Source: Chiayiivirga sp.
GTDB taxonomy: Bacteria > Pseudomonadota > Gammaproteobacteria > Xanthomonadales > Xanthomonadaceae
Assembly: GCA_022647565.1 (NCBI GenBank)
Contig: JALCLA010000002.1
Location: 372,001-436,000, forward strand
Direction: 5' to 3'
DNA: 64,000 nucleotides
Within the stretch, counting starts at the first letter, position 1, and every line of letters begins with the position of its first letter. The position numbers and the translations under genes are program-made. The notes beneath the pieces are model-generated. The model did not search any database, was not told the origin of the DNA, and was given only the letters and a program-made list of their open reading frames with translations. This document shows positions 22,106-31,111 of this stretch, one piece after another.

Positions 22106-22519
22106 TCAGCGGGACTTCAGCGCGTCGCGGATCTCGGTGAGCAGCCGGACTTCGTCGCTCGGCCCAGCCGGGGGCGCAGCCTCTTCCTTCTTCTTGAGCG
22201 AGTTCATGAGCTTGACCACCACGAAGATCGCGAAGGCGATGATGAGGAAGTCGACGATCGTCTGCAGGAAGGCGCCGTACTTGAACAGCACCGCGGCGGT
22301 CGCTTCCTTCCCCTCGGCGGCGGCGCTTGCGTCCTTGAGCGTGACGCTCAGTTCGTTGAAGTTGACGCCGCCCACCAGCAATCCGACCACCGGCATGATG
22401 ATGCCGTCCACCAGGGCCGAGACGATCTTGCCGAACGCGGCGCCGATCACCACGCCGACCGCCAGGTCGACCACATTCCCGCGCATCGCGAAGGCTTTGA
22501 ACTCGCTGACGAAACTCAT
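22106..22519 (-). CDS. mscL: Large-conductance mechanosensitive channel MscL
   Basis: MscL opens a wide pore when membrane tension rises and protects the cell in osmotic downshock. The 137-residue product has the family length. It starts with the amphipathic helix [20 protein letters not shown], then TM1 ([20 protein letters not shown]) with the conserved GxxxG-type packing, the periplasmic loop with [12 protein letters not shown]2 ([20 protein letters not shown]), and a cytoplasmic helix ending in [12 protein letters not shown]. Single-gene unit between an M28 peptidase and an FAH-family gene, all on the same strand. Confidence 0.97.
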   Translation of the reverse strand: MSFVSEFKAFAMRGNVVDLAVGVVIGAAFGKIVSALVDGIIMPVVGLLVGGVNFNELSVTLKDASAAAEGKEATAAVLFKYGAFLQTIVDFLIIAFAIFVVVKLMNSLKKKEEAAPPAGPSDEVRLLTEIRDALKSR

Positions 22520-22604
22520 GGATCCACTCCGATCGGTGGCGGCACGACGCCGCAGGCAGAGTCTTGCCGCGACACGGCGCCCAGGTCAAACCGCGAGCGC
22601 AGGC

Positions 22605-23297
22605 TCAACCGGAAATGCTGCCGCCGAACTCGACCCAGCCATCGATGCCGGCGCGATAGGTATCGCCTGGGTGCAGGGCCGCCACGCCGGCCGGCGTGCC
22701 CATGAAGATCAGGTCACCGGCGCGCAGCGCATAGAGTTTCGACAACTCATGCAGTATCCCGGGCACGCTCCAGACCATGTCGGTGAGTGCGGCTTGTTGT
22801 CGCAATTGGCCGTTCACTTCCAGCCACAGGCGGCGCGCGAAATCGTGCCCCGAATCGGCGGCGGGGACGATTTCTCCGAGCGGAGCCGATTGGTCGAAAC
22901 CCTTGGCGGTATCCCAGGGCAAGCCCTTGGCCTTGGCGCTGGTTTGCAGGTCGCGTCGCGTCAGATCGAGCCCGACGCCGTAACCGAACACAAGCTCGAG
23001 CGCGCGCTCGGGAGAGATTACCTCCACGGCATCGCGCCCCACGGCCACCACCAGTTCGACTTCATGGTGCAGATCGCAGGTGCCGCGCGGATAAGGGATT
23101 GCTCCACCTCCCGGCACGATGGCATCGGCGGGCTTGGAGAAGAACACGGGAGCGCCCTTGTCGATGCTCGCGCCCATCTCCCGCGCGTGATCGGCATAGT
23201 TGCGTCCGACGCAGTAGATGCGATGCACCGGAAACCGCGCCTGCGTGCCGCGCACGGCGACCGTGGGGAGCGGCAAGGACGGGACGACGTGGAGCAT
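22605..23297 (-). CDS. Fumarylacetoacetate hydrolase (FAH)-family protein
   Basis: A 230-residue soluble enzyme of the FAH fold. The front has the family line IYCVGRNYADHAREMG, then FFSKPADAIV, and metal ligands in CDLHHEVELVVAVG (E-x-E) and GYGVGLDLTRRDLQ (Asp). The end, GDLIFMGTPAGVAAL, is the usual glycine-rich closing strand. Members hydrolyse fumarylpyruvate or acylpyruvates, or decarboxylate oxaloacetate, with Mg2+. Its length and motif set are nearest to the fumarylpyruvate hydrolase/YcgM group. There are no catabolic neighbours to decide the substrate. Confidence 0.9.
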   Translation of the reverse strand: MLHVVPSLPLPTVAVRGTQARFPVHRIYCVGRNYADHAREMGASIDKGAPVFFSKPADAIVPGGGAIPYPRGTCDLHHEVELVVAVGRDAVEVISPERALELVFGYGVGLDLTRRDLQTSAKAKGLPWDTAKGFDQSAPLGEIVPAADSGHDFARRLWLEVNGQLRQQAALTDMVWSVPGILHELSKLYALRAGDLIFMGTPAGVAALHPGDTYRAGIDGWVEFGGSISG

Positions 23298-23407
23298 GGC
23301 GGGATCCTCGGGGCTGATGCGCGCAGTCTAGCCGCCTGCGTGCACACCCCGGCGCCGCGCCCCGAGTCTGGAGCAAGGCGACGCGCGTCGCGTGGTGGTT
23401 GCGGTGC

Positions 23408-23683
23408 TCAGCGCGGCAGCGGAGTCGGCGACTTGCGCACCACCGCGAACTCGCCTTCGATCACGTTCGGATCACGAGGACGACCCACCTGCGGATCGAG
23501 TGGCCTGGCGCCGCCGCGCAGCTGCAGCCACAGGCGACGCAGGCCGAAGCCGAGCAGGACCACCACCGCCAAGGCCACGCCGAACGCCGCGAAAAAACCG
23601 AGCAGCACCAGACCCGCCACGGCCAGCAGGGCACGCAGCAGCGGATGGCGGGGTGGGCGCAGCGAGAAGGAGAACGGTGTCAT
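23408..23683 (-). CDS. Small conserved inner-membrane protein
   Basis: A 91-residue protein of unknown function. It starts MTPFSFSLRPPRHP, then has one long hydrophobic stretch (about 15-47, LLRALLAVAGLVLLGFFAAF onward) that could be a helical hairpin or a single helix, a basic loop, and a polar tail with the pattern RDPNVIEGEFAVVRK. Tails of the form VIEGEF/Y occur in small uncharacterised membrane proteins of this order. The frame is open upstream to 23854, but the Rieske gene runs there on the other strand, so the ATG at 23683 is preferred. The CATG at 23681-23684 contains an ATG on each strand. Confidence 0.65.
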   Translation of the reverse strand: MTPFSFSLRPPRHPLLRALLAVAGLVLLGFFAAFGVALAVVVLLGFGLRRLWLQLRGGARPLDPQVGRPRDPNVIEGEFAVVRKSPTPLPR

Positions 23684-23760
23684 GGCATCGGCTTCGCAGG
23701 ATCGACCCGCGTGGCAGAATGTTGCGGCGGGCCCGCAGTATCGAGCCCAGGGACTGGCGC

Positions 23761-23775
23761 CACAAGTGACTTGTG
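23761..23775. promoter_or_regulatory. 15-bp inverted repeat near the Rieske gene start
   Basis: CACAAGTGACTTGTG is a perfect 7-bp inverted repeat around one central base. It lies between the ATG of the divergent small membrane gene (23683) and the coding core of the Rieske gene. It contains the candidate GTG start at 23766, so a bound regulator could block both transcription and start. No regulator gene is adjacent. Confidence 0.35.
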
Positions 23776-24113
23776 ACTCGTTAACGAATTCCGAACGCTT
23801 GTGCGCGCTGGCCGACATCCCCGACGGCGGCGCGCACGAAGTCGTGGCCACCATCGACGGCGCGCCGGAATCGCTGCTGCTGTTGCGACGCGGGGCGCTG
23901 GTTCGCGCCTACTTCAACGTCTGCCCGCACGCGGGCCGCCGCCTCGACTGGGCGCCCGGGCGCTTCCTGTTCGAGCAAGGCCACTTGGTCTGCGCCGCAC
24001 ATGGTGCGAGCTTCTCGGTGCCGGACGGCGACTGCGTGGCCGGTCCCTGCCGTGGGCAACGCCTGAGCGAAGTCTCGATCGAGGTGCACGACGCGGACGT
24101 TGTCCTCGCGTAG
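23766..24113 (+). CDS. Rieske 2Fe-2S ferredoxin-like protein
   Basis: A small soluble Rieske protein, about 115 residues from the GTG at 23766. The two cluster-binding boxes are clear: FNVCPHAGRRLDW (C-x-H) and LVCAAHGASF (C-x2-H), 18-20 residues apart, as in stand-alone Rieske ferredoxins rather than oxygenase subunits. These pass electrons in oxygenase or reductase systems; no partner is adjacent. The start is uncertain. The ATG at 23682 would add 28 residues of unrelated-looking sequence and share bases with the start of the divergent gene. The family consensus begins at ERLCALADIPDGG, so the GTG at 23766 or the TTG at 23799 is more likely. Confidence 0.8.
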   Translation: MTCDSLTNSERLCALADIPDGGAHEVVATIDGAPESLLLLRRGALVRAYFNVCPHAGRRLDWAPGRFLFEQGHLVCAAHGASFSVPDGDCVAGPCRGQRLSEVSIEVHDADVVLA

Positions 24114-24133
24114 CGGCATGTCCCGGCTGGGCG

Positions 24134-27100
24134 TCACCCCGGCGTCGAGAGATGGCGTGACAAGACCTCGGCCAGTTGTACCCCGCTCACCGGCTTGCGC
24201 AGGAAGCCCTGCATGCCGGCGGCATGTGCCTGGGATTCCGCCTCGGAATCGGCGCGCGCGGTGAGTGCGACGAGCACCGGTGCGCCGACCTGCGCCACGA
24301 TCAAACGCGCCAGATCGAGTCCGCTCACGCCGGGCAAATCGAGATCGACGAAGGCAAGATCGTAGGACTGGCGCGCCAGCTCGGCCAGCGCGGCGAGGCC
24401 GTGGGGCGCGTGATGCACGACGTGTCCTTGCGCATGCAGGAGCCCCGCCACCACGGCCGCCACGGTCGCATCATCTTCCACCAGCAATAATCGTCGCGCC
24501 GGCAGCGCAGCGGCAGTGGAATCGTCCGTCGCCCGCATCGTCTCCGGCGCCGCGCAGATCGGCAGCGGCAGGCGCACCCGGAAGGTGGTGCCTCGACCGG
24601 GTTCGCTGTCCACATCGATGCGCCCCTGCATCGCGCTGGCCAGTTCCTGGCAGATGGCCAGGCCCAGTCCGCTACCGCCGTACTGGCGCGCGGTCCTGAT
24701 GCCATCGGCCTGCGAGAAGCGCCGGAACAGGCGGCTGCGCTGTTCGGCGTCCAGACCGGGGCCGGTGTCGCTCACCATCAGGCACAGCGTCGCCGGCGCG
24801 ACGTCGGCCTGCAGCGCCAGCATGACCTCGCCGCGCTCGGTGAACTTGATCGCATTGCCGCCGAGATTGAGCAGGATCTGCTGCAGACGCAACGCATCGC
24901 CGCGCACCCAGCGCGGCGCGTCCGCGTCGACGCTCACGCGATAAGCCAGGCCCCTGGATTCCGCCACCGGACGTTGCAGATCGGCCACGTCGCGCAGCAG
25001 GCCCGCCAGATCGACCGGGGCATCTTCCAGTTCGAGCTTCCCGGCTTCGATCCGGGCCAGATCGAGCGCATCGTTCACCAGCCGCAGCAGGAGATCACCC
25101 GAACGCCGGATCGAATCGGCATAGTCGCGCTGTCGGTCATTCAAGGGCGTGCGCAGCAGCAGTTCGGTCATGCCCAGCACGCCGGTCATGGGCGTGCGGA
25201 TCTCGTGCCCGAGCGTGGCGAGGAAACTGCTCTTGGCCTCGGAGGCGCGTTGCGTCCACTCGTGCTGGCGCTGCGCCAGCTGCGTGGCGTGGCGATCCTT
25301 GAGCCGGCGCCGGTACCACGCCGCCACGACCACCAGAATGAGCAGCGCAGCCAGCGCGAAGAGGGCGCGCGCCCACACCGTGTCCCACCACGGCGGCGCA
25401 ACCCGGATCGCCAACGTGAGCGGCGGCGCCGACCAGACGCCGTCGGCGTTGGCCGCCACGGCTTCGAATCGGTAGTCGCCCGGCGGCAACTGCGAATAGG
25501 CGCGCTCGCCGTTCGCGCCGGCGTCGATCCAGCCCGGCTCGTAGCCGCGCAGGCGGAAGCGATAGCGATGCGACTGCGGATCGGTGAAGGAGAGCAGGCG
25601 CGCGCGAAGACGCAGGTCGCGATCGTCGTGGCGCAATTGCAGCGGCGCGCCGGCTTCCAGCGCCAGGAGCGCGCCCGCACGCCGCACCTGCGCGCCTTCC
25701 AGGTGCAGGCGCGGCACCGCGGGCGCGTCGTGCAGGCGCGCGGGATCGAACCACACCAGGCCCTCCAGCGTGCCCGCCGCGAGACTGCCGTCGGGCAGCG
25801 CCAGCATCGGGCGGTTGATGAATTCCTGGCTGGGCAGGCCATCGCGCACGCCGTAGCGACGCCATTGCGCGTGCGCGGGACGGTAACGGAACAGCCCGCG
25901 CGTGGTGCTGATCCAGACCTCGCCGTTCGCACCCACGCGCAATCCGCCGGCCTCGACCGCGGGCAGGCCCTGCTCGACCCCGATCCTCGCCACGCGCTGC
26001 ACGCCCTCGCCCTCGTAGCGAAAGTGCTCGAGGGCGCCGAGGCGCTGGGTCCAGAGCCCATCGGGCCCGAAGGCGAACGCGAACACGCGCGCCGTCGGCG
26101 CGCCAGGCACCGGCGCGAAGCGCTGCCCGGCCGGGTCAAAGCGCAACAAGCCGCTCGCTCCCGCGAGCCACAAGCGGCCATCCGGTGCGAACTCGAGCTG
26201 CTCGGTGTCGGCGGCGTCGAGGCCCGCCGCGGCACCGGCATGGTTCGCCAGCACGCGACCATCGGGCGCGCGTTGCTGCACGCCCGCGCCCAGCGCCGAG
26301 AGCCAGACCGATCCATCCGGCGCCAGCGCGAGCAGGTCGACCGGCCCGGCGGGCACCGCGTCAACCGCGCTGTCGCGTCGCCACGATTGCAGCGCACCGC
26401 GCGCCGGGTCGTAGCGGACCAGGCCGTCCTGCTGGCCGATCCAGACGATGCCCTGCGCGTCTTCCAGCACCGACCACGAACGCCGGTCCGGCAACACGGT
26501 CGGCGCGCGCGGGTGCCGGGTCACCGACCCGCGCTCATCGATCCGGTCGAACGTCGTGCCAACTCCGACCGACCAGAGCCCGCCGGAGCGCGCCGACGCC
26601 ACGCCGCGCAACGCGGTACTGCCCAGTCCGCCGCGTTCCGGGTTGTCGGCCATCAACACCGCGAAATCACGCCAATTCGGCGGCAGGTGACGCAAGCCGC
26701 TGCCGAGCGTGGCGAACCACAGTCCGCCTTCGCGATCTTCGAGGATGTCCTTGATCGGTGAGTTGCCGATCGCATGGCGTCGCCCGCCGCGATCCGGGAT
26801 ACGCGACAGGCGCGCCTGTTCGAATACGCGCACGCCGGCCGTGGTGCCGACCCACAGCGTGCCGCGCGCGTCGAGCGCCAGGTCCGAGACGCGCGTGCCC
26901 TCGAGCACGGCCTGATCCGGCGTCGCCGCGACCACGCCATCTTGGTCGCGCCGGTCCAGCCCGGCGGCGCTGCCGATGTAAAGCTGCCCTTGCGGCGTCG
27001 GTTCGATCCCGACCACCAGCGCACCGGAGACGCCTGCGACATGCTCGAAGCCGGCCTCGGGCTGCGCCGGATCGACCCGATCCAGGCCGGTCGCGGTGCC

Positions 27101-27688
27101 GATCCAGAGCGCACCGGCGGCATCGGTGCGCAGGGTCAGGATGTGATCGGACACGAGCGACGTGGCCTGTGCGGGATCGTGGCGATAGGCGCGCACCACA
27201 TCGCGCGCCGGATCGAAGCGATACAGGCCAGCGCCGAAGCCACCGAACCACAACGCGCCATCCGGCGTGGAGGCGATGCTCCAGACATCGTCCAGCGCGA
27301 AGCGTGCATCGCTGGCCCGGGCGTAGTGGCGAAATCCACCGTTCCCTGCTTGCAGCCGGCTCAGGCCGCCGCCTTCAGTGCCGACCCAGACCCGATCTGC
27401 GGCGTCGATGTGCAGCGCCTGCACCACGTTGCCCGGTAGCGAGGCCGGATCGGACGGGTCGTGCTGCCAGACGCGAAACCCGACGCCGTCGAAGCGGGCC
27501 AGGCCATCGCTGGTCGCGACCCACAGGTAGCCGGCGCGATCCTGCGCCAGGGCATTCACCTGATTCGACGGCAGGCCGGCCTCCGGGCCGATCTGCCGGA
27601 ACATCGGGGTTTCCGGGATGCGCGCGAGCGCCGCGCTCACGGCCACCAGCGCGATCAATCCCCCTGCCGCGAACCCGCGTCGTGCCAT
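24134..27688 (-). CDS. Hybrid sensor histidine kinase with two-component propeller sensor and receiver domain
   Basis: A 1184-residue inner-membrane sensor. A signal peptide or first helix (MARRGFAAGGLIALVAVSAA) is followed by about 650 residues of periplasmic propeller repeats, seen as recurring LWVATSDGLARFD, VWVGTEGGGLSRL, LWIGTATGLDRVD units, then a Y_Y_Y domain (YRFRLRGYEPGWIDAG). A transmembrane helix (ALFALAALLILVVVAAW) leads to HisKA with HEIRTP (His828), HATPase_c with N-box LNLGGNAIKF, SDTGPGLD and GGSGLGLAI, and a receiver whose phospho-acceptor is Asp1115 in FVDLDLPG, with the lysine in LRKP. Unlike Bacteroides HTCS proteins there is no AraC helix-turn-helix, so output must go through another protein. 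Such sensors often detect sugars or polymers. No response regulator is adjacent. An alternative start at 27766 adds 26 residues. Confidence 0.93.
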   Translation of the reverse strand: MARRGFAAGGLIALVAVSAALARIPETPMFRQIGPEAGLPSNQVNALAQDRAGYLWVATSDGLARFDGVGFRVWQHDPSDPASLPGNVVQALHIDAADRVWVGTEGGGLSRLQAGNGGFRHYARASDARFALDDVWSIASTPDGALWFGGFGAGLYRFDPARDVVRAYRHDPAQATSLVSDHILTLRTDAAGALWIGTATGLDRVDPAQPEAGFEHVAGVSGALVVGIEPTPQGQLYIGSAAGLDRRDQDGVVAATPDQAVLEGTRVSDLALDARGTLWVGTTAGVRVFEQARLSRIPDRGGRRHAIGNSPIKDILEDREGGLWFATLGSGLRHLPPNWRDFAVLMADNPERGGLGSTALRGVASARSGGLWSVGVGTTFDRIDERGSVTRHPRAPTVLPDRRSWSVLEDAQGIVWIGQQDGLVRYDPARGALQSWRRDSAVDAVPAGPVDLLALAPDGSVWLSALGAGVQQRAPDGRVLANHAGAAAGLDAADTEQLEFAPDGRLWLAGASGLLRFDPAGQRFAPVPGAPTARVFAFAFGPDGLWTQRLGALEHFRYEGEGVQRVARIGVEQGLPAVEAGGLRVGANGEVWISTTRGLFRYRPAHAQWRRYGVRDGLPSQEFINRPMLALPDGSLAAGTLEGLVWFDPARLHDAPAVPRLHLEGAQVRRAGALLALEAGAPLQLRHDDRDLRLRARLLSFTDPQSHRYRFRLRGYEPGWIDAGANGERAYSQLPPGDYRFEAVAANADGVWSAPPLTLAIRVAPPWWDTVWARALFALAALLILVVVAAWYRRRLKDRHATQLAQRQHEWTQRASEAKSSFLATLGHEIRTPMTGVLGMTELLLRTPLNDRQRDYADSIRRSGDLLLRLVNDALDLARIEAGKLELEDAPVDLAGLLRDVADLQRPVAESRGLAYRVSVDADAPRWVRGDALRLQQILLNLGGNAIKFTERGEVMLALQADVAPATLCLMVSDTGPGLDAEQRSRLFRRFSQADGIRTARQYGGSGLGLAICQELASAMQGRIDVDSEPGRGTTFRVRLPLPICAAPETMRATDDSTAAALPARRLLLVEDDATVAAVVAGLLHAQGHVVHHAPHGLAALAELARQSYDLAFVDLDLPGVSGLDLARLIVAQVGAPVLVALTARADSEAESQAHAAGMQGFLRKPVSGVQLAEVLSRHLSTPG

Positions 27689-27823
27689 GTCGCCCCCTGG
27701 GTCGATCCTGTCAGTCGTCGTTGCCTCAGGCAAGTTCAGCCGCTGGCACGGCGCGCTGCGCAGCATGCAGGCGCAGCGTGGTCACGCTATGGTGTGGCCG
27801 GCGTCCTTTCGATCGAACCCCGA

Positions 27824-29368
27824 GTGGCACCGCGCGTGCATCGACCCAGCCAACCCCTGCGCCTGCTGCTTGCCCTCGCCCTGCTCGCCGGCGTGGCGAC
27901 GCTGCTGCTGAGCCTCCTGGCCGCGGCCGATTCGGCCTTGTCGGTGTGGCAACGCCTGCAAGGCCTGCCGGGCTGGATGCGCGGCGGCTACCTGGCGTTG
28001 CTGGCGGTCCTCGGCGTGGCCGCCGGCTGGGGGGTGTGGCGCCTGCTCACGCCGTCGCGACCGCGCGCCGCGCGCGCCGCGAGGCTCGACCGCGCTGCGC
28101 TCGAAGCCCGGATCGAACGCCTCGACGACGTGGCCCCGGCGCAGGCGGCGCGGCGCGAGCTGCACGAACTCGACGCGCGACGCGCGCAGGCCGTGGTGCA
28201 GGTCGCGCTGTTCGGCGAGATCTCCGCCGGCAAGAGCAGCCTGCTGCGCGCCCTGGTACCCGAGGCCGCGGCCACCACCATCGCTGCCAGCGGTGGCACG
28301 ACCACGCAGGTCGCGCGCCATCGTGGCCGCTTGCCCGATGGCAGCGAGATCGAGCTTTCCGACGTACCCGGCCTGTTCGAATCCGATGGCGAGACCCATG
28401 CCGAACTGGCCCGCGCCGAAGCCGCGCGCTCGCATGCGATCGTATTCGTGGCCGATGGCGACCTGACCCGCAGCCAGGACGCCGAATTGCGCGCACTGGC
28501 CGGCTACGGTCGACCCCTGATTCTTGCGCTCAACAAGATCGATCGCTATCGCAGCGAAGAACGCGCCGCGCTGCTGGCGCGACTGGCTGACCGCTACCGG
28601 TCGCTGCCGGCGCGCGTGCTGGCGCTGTCGGCCGGACACCCCGAAAGCGTGGTGCGCGAGCACGTCGATGGCCGACGCGAAACCGTTGAGCGTGAACGCA
28701 GCGCGGATTTGGGCGACCTGCCGCGCGAACTGCAGCGCCTCGCGCGCGTCGGCGCACCCTCGCTCGAAGGCGGACGCGAGGCGGCCTTGCTCGCGCACGT
28801 GGACGCCGGGCTCGCGGCGGGCGAACGCGCCTTGCGCACGGAACGCGGCGAGCAGGTGGTGGCGAGATACACGCGCCGCGCCGTGGTTGGTGCGCTGGCC
28901 GCCGTCGCGCCCGGCACCGACCTGGTCATCCAGGGGGCCCTGGCCACCGCCATGCTGCGCGAACTGTGCGCCATCCATGACCTGCGGGTGCGCGATGTCG
29001 ATCTGGATGCCTTCCTGACACGCGCCGGCGGCCTGGTGCGCACCACGACCTCGGTCACGCTGGCGATCGCCGGCAATGCACTCAAGGCCTTCCCCGGCCT
29101 CGGCACGCTCGGCGGCGGACTGCTGCACGCGGTGGCCTACGGCCTGATCTTCGACAGTCTCGGGCGCGCCATCTCGCAGACCCTGACGGACGCCAATGCG
29201 CTGGACCGCGACGCGACGCTCGCGACCTTCCGACGCGAACTCGAACGTCCCGCTGCGGCGCGCCTGGAGGCGGTCGCGACCCTGGCACTGGACGCGTGGC
29301 GTGGCCGCGATCAGGCCGAGCCGATCAAGAGGGAACCCGCGGTGCCACCGCCGGTCCGTGCGCCATGA
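27824..29368 (+). CDS. Membrane-anchored dynamin/Era-like GTPase with DUF697-like C-terminus (first of two)
   Basis: About 514 residues. Two hydrophobic helices near the N-terminus (LRLLLALALLAGVATLLLSL and YLALLAVLGVAAGWGVWRLL) anchor it. The G domain follows: G1 FGEISAGKSSLL (about residue 130), G2-like TTTQVARH, G3 LSDVPGLFE, G4 LALNKIDRY, G5-like ALSAGHP. The last 150 residues contain hydrophobic segments in the style of DUF697/YcjF (RRAVVGALAAVAPGTDLVI; GNALKAFPGLGTLGGGL), as in membrane-acting GTPases. No good ATG exists; GTG at 27824 or 27836 is the likely start. Its stop overlaps the ATG of the first yceI-like gene. It is a paralogue of the GTPase that closes this operon (same LALNKxDRY and VADGDLT/VVDGDMT wording). 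Function unknown. Confidence 0.85.
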   Translation: MAPRVHRPSQPLRLLLALALLAGVATLLLSLLAAADSALSVWQRLQGLPGWMRGGYLALLAVLGVAAGWGVWRLLTPSRPRAARAARLDRAALEARIERLDDVAPAQAARRELHELDARRAQAVVQVALFGEISAGKSSLLRALVPEAAATTIAASGGTTTQVARHRGRLPDGSEIELSDVPGLFESDGETHAELARAEAARSHAIVFVADGDLTRSQDAELRALAGYGRPLILALNKIDRYRSEERAALLARLADRYRSLPARVLALSAGHPESVVREHVDGRRETVERERSADLGDLPRELQRLARVGAPSLEGGREAALLAHVDAGLAAGERALRTERGEQVVARYTRRAVVGALAAVAPGTDLVIQGALATAMLRELCAIHDLRVRDVDLDAFLTRAGGLVRTTTSVTLAIAGNALKAFPGLGTLGGGLLHAVAYGLIFDSLGRAISQTLTDANALDRDATLATFRRELERPAAARLEAVATLALDAWRGRDQAEPIKREPAVPPPVRAP

Positions 29369-29964
29369 TCCGAACCCTGCTGCTGTGTCTTCTGGCCGGC
29401 GCCGCCTGGCCGGCGCTCGCCAAGCCGCGGGACTACCAGCTTGATCCGGTGCACAGCCGCATCGTGTTCTTCGTTCAGCACGCCGGCTTCGCGCGCGCCA
29501 TCGGCACCTTTTCCGGCATTCACGGCCGCTTGCAGTTCGATCCCGAGGACGTGGCGGGCAGCCAGGTCGAAGCCACCATTCCGATCGCCACACTCGACCT
29601 GGGCGACGCCAAGTGGCGCGAACGCGTGCTCGACCCCACCTTCTTCGACGCCACGCGATTTCCCGAGGCCCGCTTCGCCTCCACCGCCGTCGAGGCCGGC
29701 GCGGATGGCAGCTTGCGCATCCGGGGCAGGCTCGAGTTGCATGGAGTGACGCGCGAGGTGGTTCTGGAGGCGCGGCTCAATCGACTCGATCGCCATCCGC
29801 TCACCTTGCGCAGAACCGCCGGCTTCTCGGCGCGAGCAAGGCTTGGTCGCGCCGAGTTCGGCATGGACCACTGGAAGAAACTGGTGGGCGACGAGGTCGA
29901 AGTGCTGATCGAGATCGAAGCCACCCGCACCCGACGCGACAAGTCCGAGGAGAACGACGAATGA
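29365..29964 (+). CDS. YceI-family periplasmic lipid-binding protein (first of two)
   Basis: A 199-residue exported protein with signal peptide MIRTLLLCLLAGAAWPALA. The YceI lipocalin-like beta-barrel is recognisable from YQLDPVHSRIVFFVQHAGF near the mature start, GTFSGIHGRLQFDP, the VEATIPIATLDLGD strand, FFDATRFPEARF and RLELHGVTREVVLEA. YceI proteins bind long polyisoprenoids such as ubiquinone-type lipids in the periplasm. The C-terminus ends in a charged RTRRDKSEENDE. Four-base ATGA overlaps join it to the GTPase before and cytochrome b561 after. Confidence 0.93.
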   Translation: MIRTLLLCLLAGAAWPALAKPRDYQLDPVHSRIVFFVQHAGFARAIGTFSGIHGRLQFDPEDVAGSQVEATIPIATLDLGDAKWRERVLDPTFFDATRFPEARFASTAVEAGADGSLRIRGRLELHGVTREVVLEARLNRLDRHPLTLRRTAGFSARARLGRAEFGMDHWKKLVGDEVEVLIEIEATRTRRDKSEENDE

Positions 29965-30542
29965 CGATGCTACGCAATTCCCCCGAACGCTGGGGCTGGT
30001 TCGCGCAACTGCTGCACTGGAGCATCGCGCTGCTGATCATCGGCCTGGCCGTGGTTGGGCTCGTCATGGGTGACCTGCCCAACTCGCCCGACAAGCTCAA
30101 GGTATTTGCCCTGCACAAGTCGGTCGGATTGACCGTGCTGGCGCTGGTGCTGATCCGCCTGGCCTGGCGCTTCATTGATCCGCGCCCGCCGTATCCGGCC
30201 ACGATCCCACCTTGGCAACGCAGGCTCTCCGACCTCACCCACGGCCTGCTCTACGTGCTGATGCTGGCGATGCCGCTCTCGGGCTGGCTCTACAACTCGG
30301 CCTCGAACTTCCCGCTACGCTGGTTCGGATGGTTCGCGGTGCCGCCCCTGAGCGGCCCGGACAAGGCCATCAAGTCCTTCGCACACGAAGCGCACGAAAT
30401 CGGCTTCTACCTGCTCGCGTTGCTGATGCTGCTGCACGTCGCCGCCGCGATGAAGCATCATTTCCTCGATCGCGACGCCACCCTGGCGCGCATGACACCG
30501 GGCTTGCCGCCCCCCACCGCACCGGACAAGGAGCCCGCATGA
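29961..30542 (+). CDS. Cytochrome b561 family di-heme membrane protein
   Basis: A 193-residue protein with four transmembrane helices. Heme-ligand histidines sit in WFAQLLHWSIALLIIG (TM1), VFALHKSVGLTVLALV (TM2) and near the end HEIGFYLLALLMLLHVAAAMKHHF (TM4). This is the bacterial CybB/YceJ type, which oxidises quinol and passes electrons to acceptors including superoxide. In Escherichia coli yceJ is next to yceI; here one b561 gene lies between two yceI-like genes. The ATG at 29961 overlaps the preceding stop by four bases; a second ATG two codons later is also possible. Confidence 0.94.
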   Translation: MTMLRNSPERWGWFAQLLHWSIALLIIGLAVVGLVMGDLPNSPDKLKVFALHKSVGLTVLALVLIRLAWRFIDPRPPYPATIPPWQRRLSDLTHGLLYVLMLAMPLSGWLYNSASNFPLRWFGWFAVPPLSGPDKAIKSFAHEAHEIGFYLLALLMLLHVAAAMKHHFLDRDATLARMTPGLPPPTAPDKEPA

Positions 30543-31111
30543 ACCCGACGCAACCCATCGCCACCACGCTCGCCCTGCTGTTGGCCACCAGCGCGGCGGC
30601 ACGCGACTGGACCACGCAGGCCGAAGCATCCTCGCTGCGCTTCAAGGGCACCGCGCAGGGCGAGGCCTTCGAAGGCCGGTTCGCGCGGTTCACGCCGAGC
30701 ATCCGTTTCGATCCGGCCGCCCTGGAGCAGGCCCGCTTCGACGTGGGCATCACCCTGGCATCGGCCGACAGCCAGAACGAGGAACGCGACGGCACCATGA
30801 AGGGGTCGGATTTCTTCGACGTGGAGAACTATCCGGAAGCGCGTTTCATCGCCCGCGAGTTTTCCGCCCAGGGCAATGCTTTCATCGCCCAAGGCTCGCT
30901 CGAACTGCGCGGCACGCGCCAGCCGGTGAGCCTGCGCTTCACCTGGACCGAGGATGCGAAGGGCGCGCGCCTGGAAGGCAAGGCCACGCTGGACCGCACT
31001 GCCTTCGGCGTGGGCGGTGGCGACTGGGCCGACCCGGAATCGATCGCGCACGAAGTGCTCGTCGAAACCACGCTGATCCTCGTGCCCGGCACGCCTGCCG
31101 CCGCGCAGTGA
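30539..31111 (+). CDS. YceI-family periplasmic lipid-binding protein (second of two)
   Basis: A 190-residue exported protein, signal peptide MNPTQPIATTLALLLATSAAA. The YceI fold is shown by FEGRFARFTPSIRFDP, FDVGITLASADSQNEERDG, the FFDVENYPEARFIAREF signature, QGSLELRGTRQPVSLRFTW and DRTAFGVGGGDWADPES, the last of these being the classic YceI FGVG(x)GDW(x) motif that the first paralogue lacks in this form (it has GRAEFGMDHWKKL). So the pair are different subtypes rather than a recent duplication. Overlaps b561 by four bases upstream and the second GTPase by four bases (GTGA) downstream. Confidence 0.93.
   Translation: MNPTQPIATTLALLLATSAAARDWTTQAEASSLRFKGTAQGEAFEGRFARFTPSIRFDPAALEQARFDVGITLASADSQNEERDGTMKGSDFFDVENYPEARFIAREFSAQGNAFIAQGSLELRGTRQPVSLRFTWTEDAKGARLEGKATLDRTAFGVGGGDWADPESIAHEVLVETTLILVPGTPAAAQ

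Noticed and set aside
20721..23681. A very long 5' extension of the Rieske frame
   Set aside because: It runs antisense through the M28 peptidase, mscL, the FAH gene and the small membrane gene; only the last 115 residues look like a protein family.
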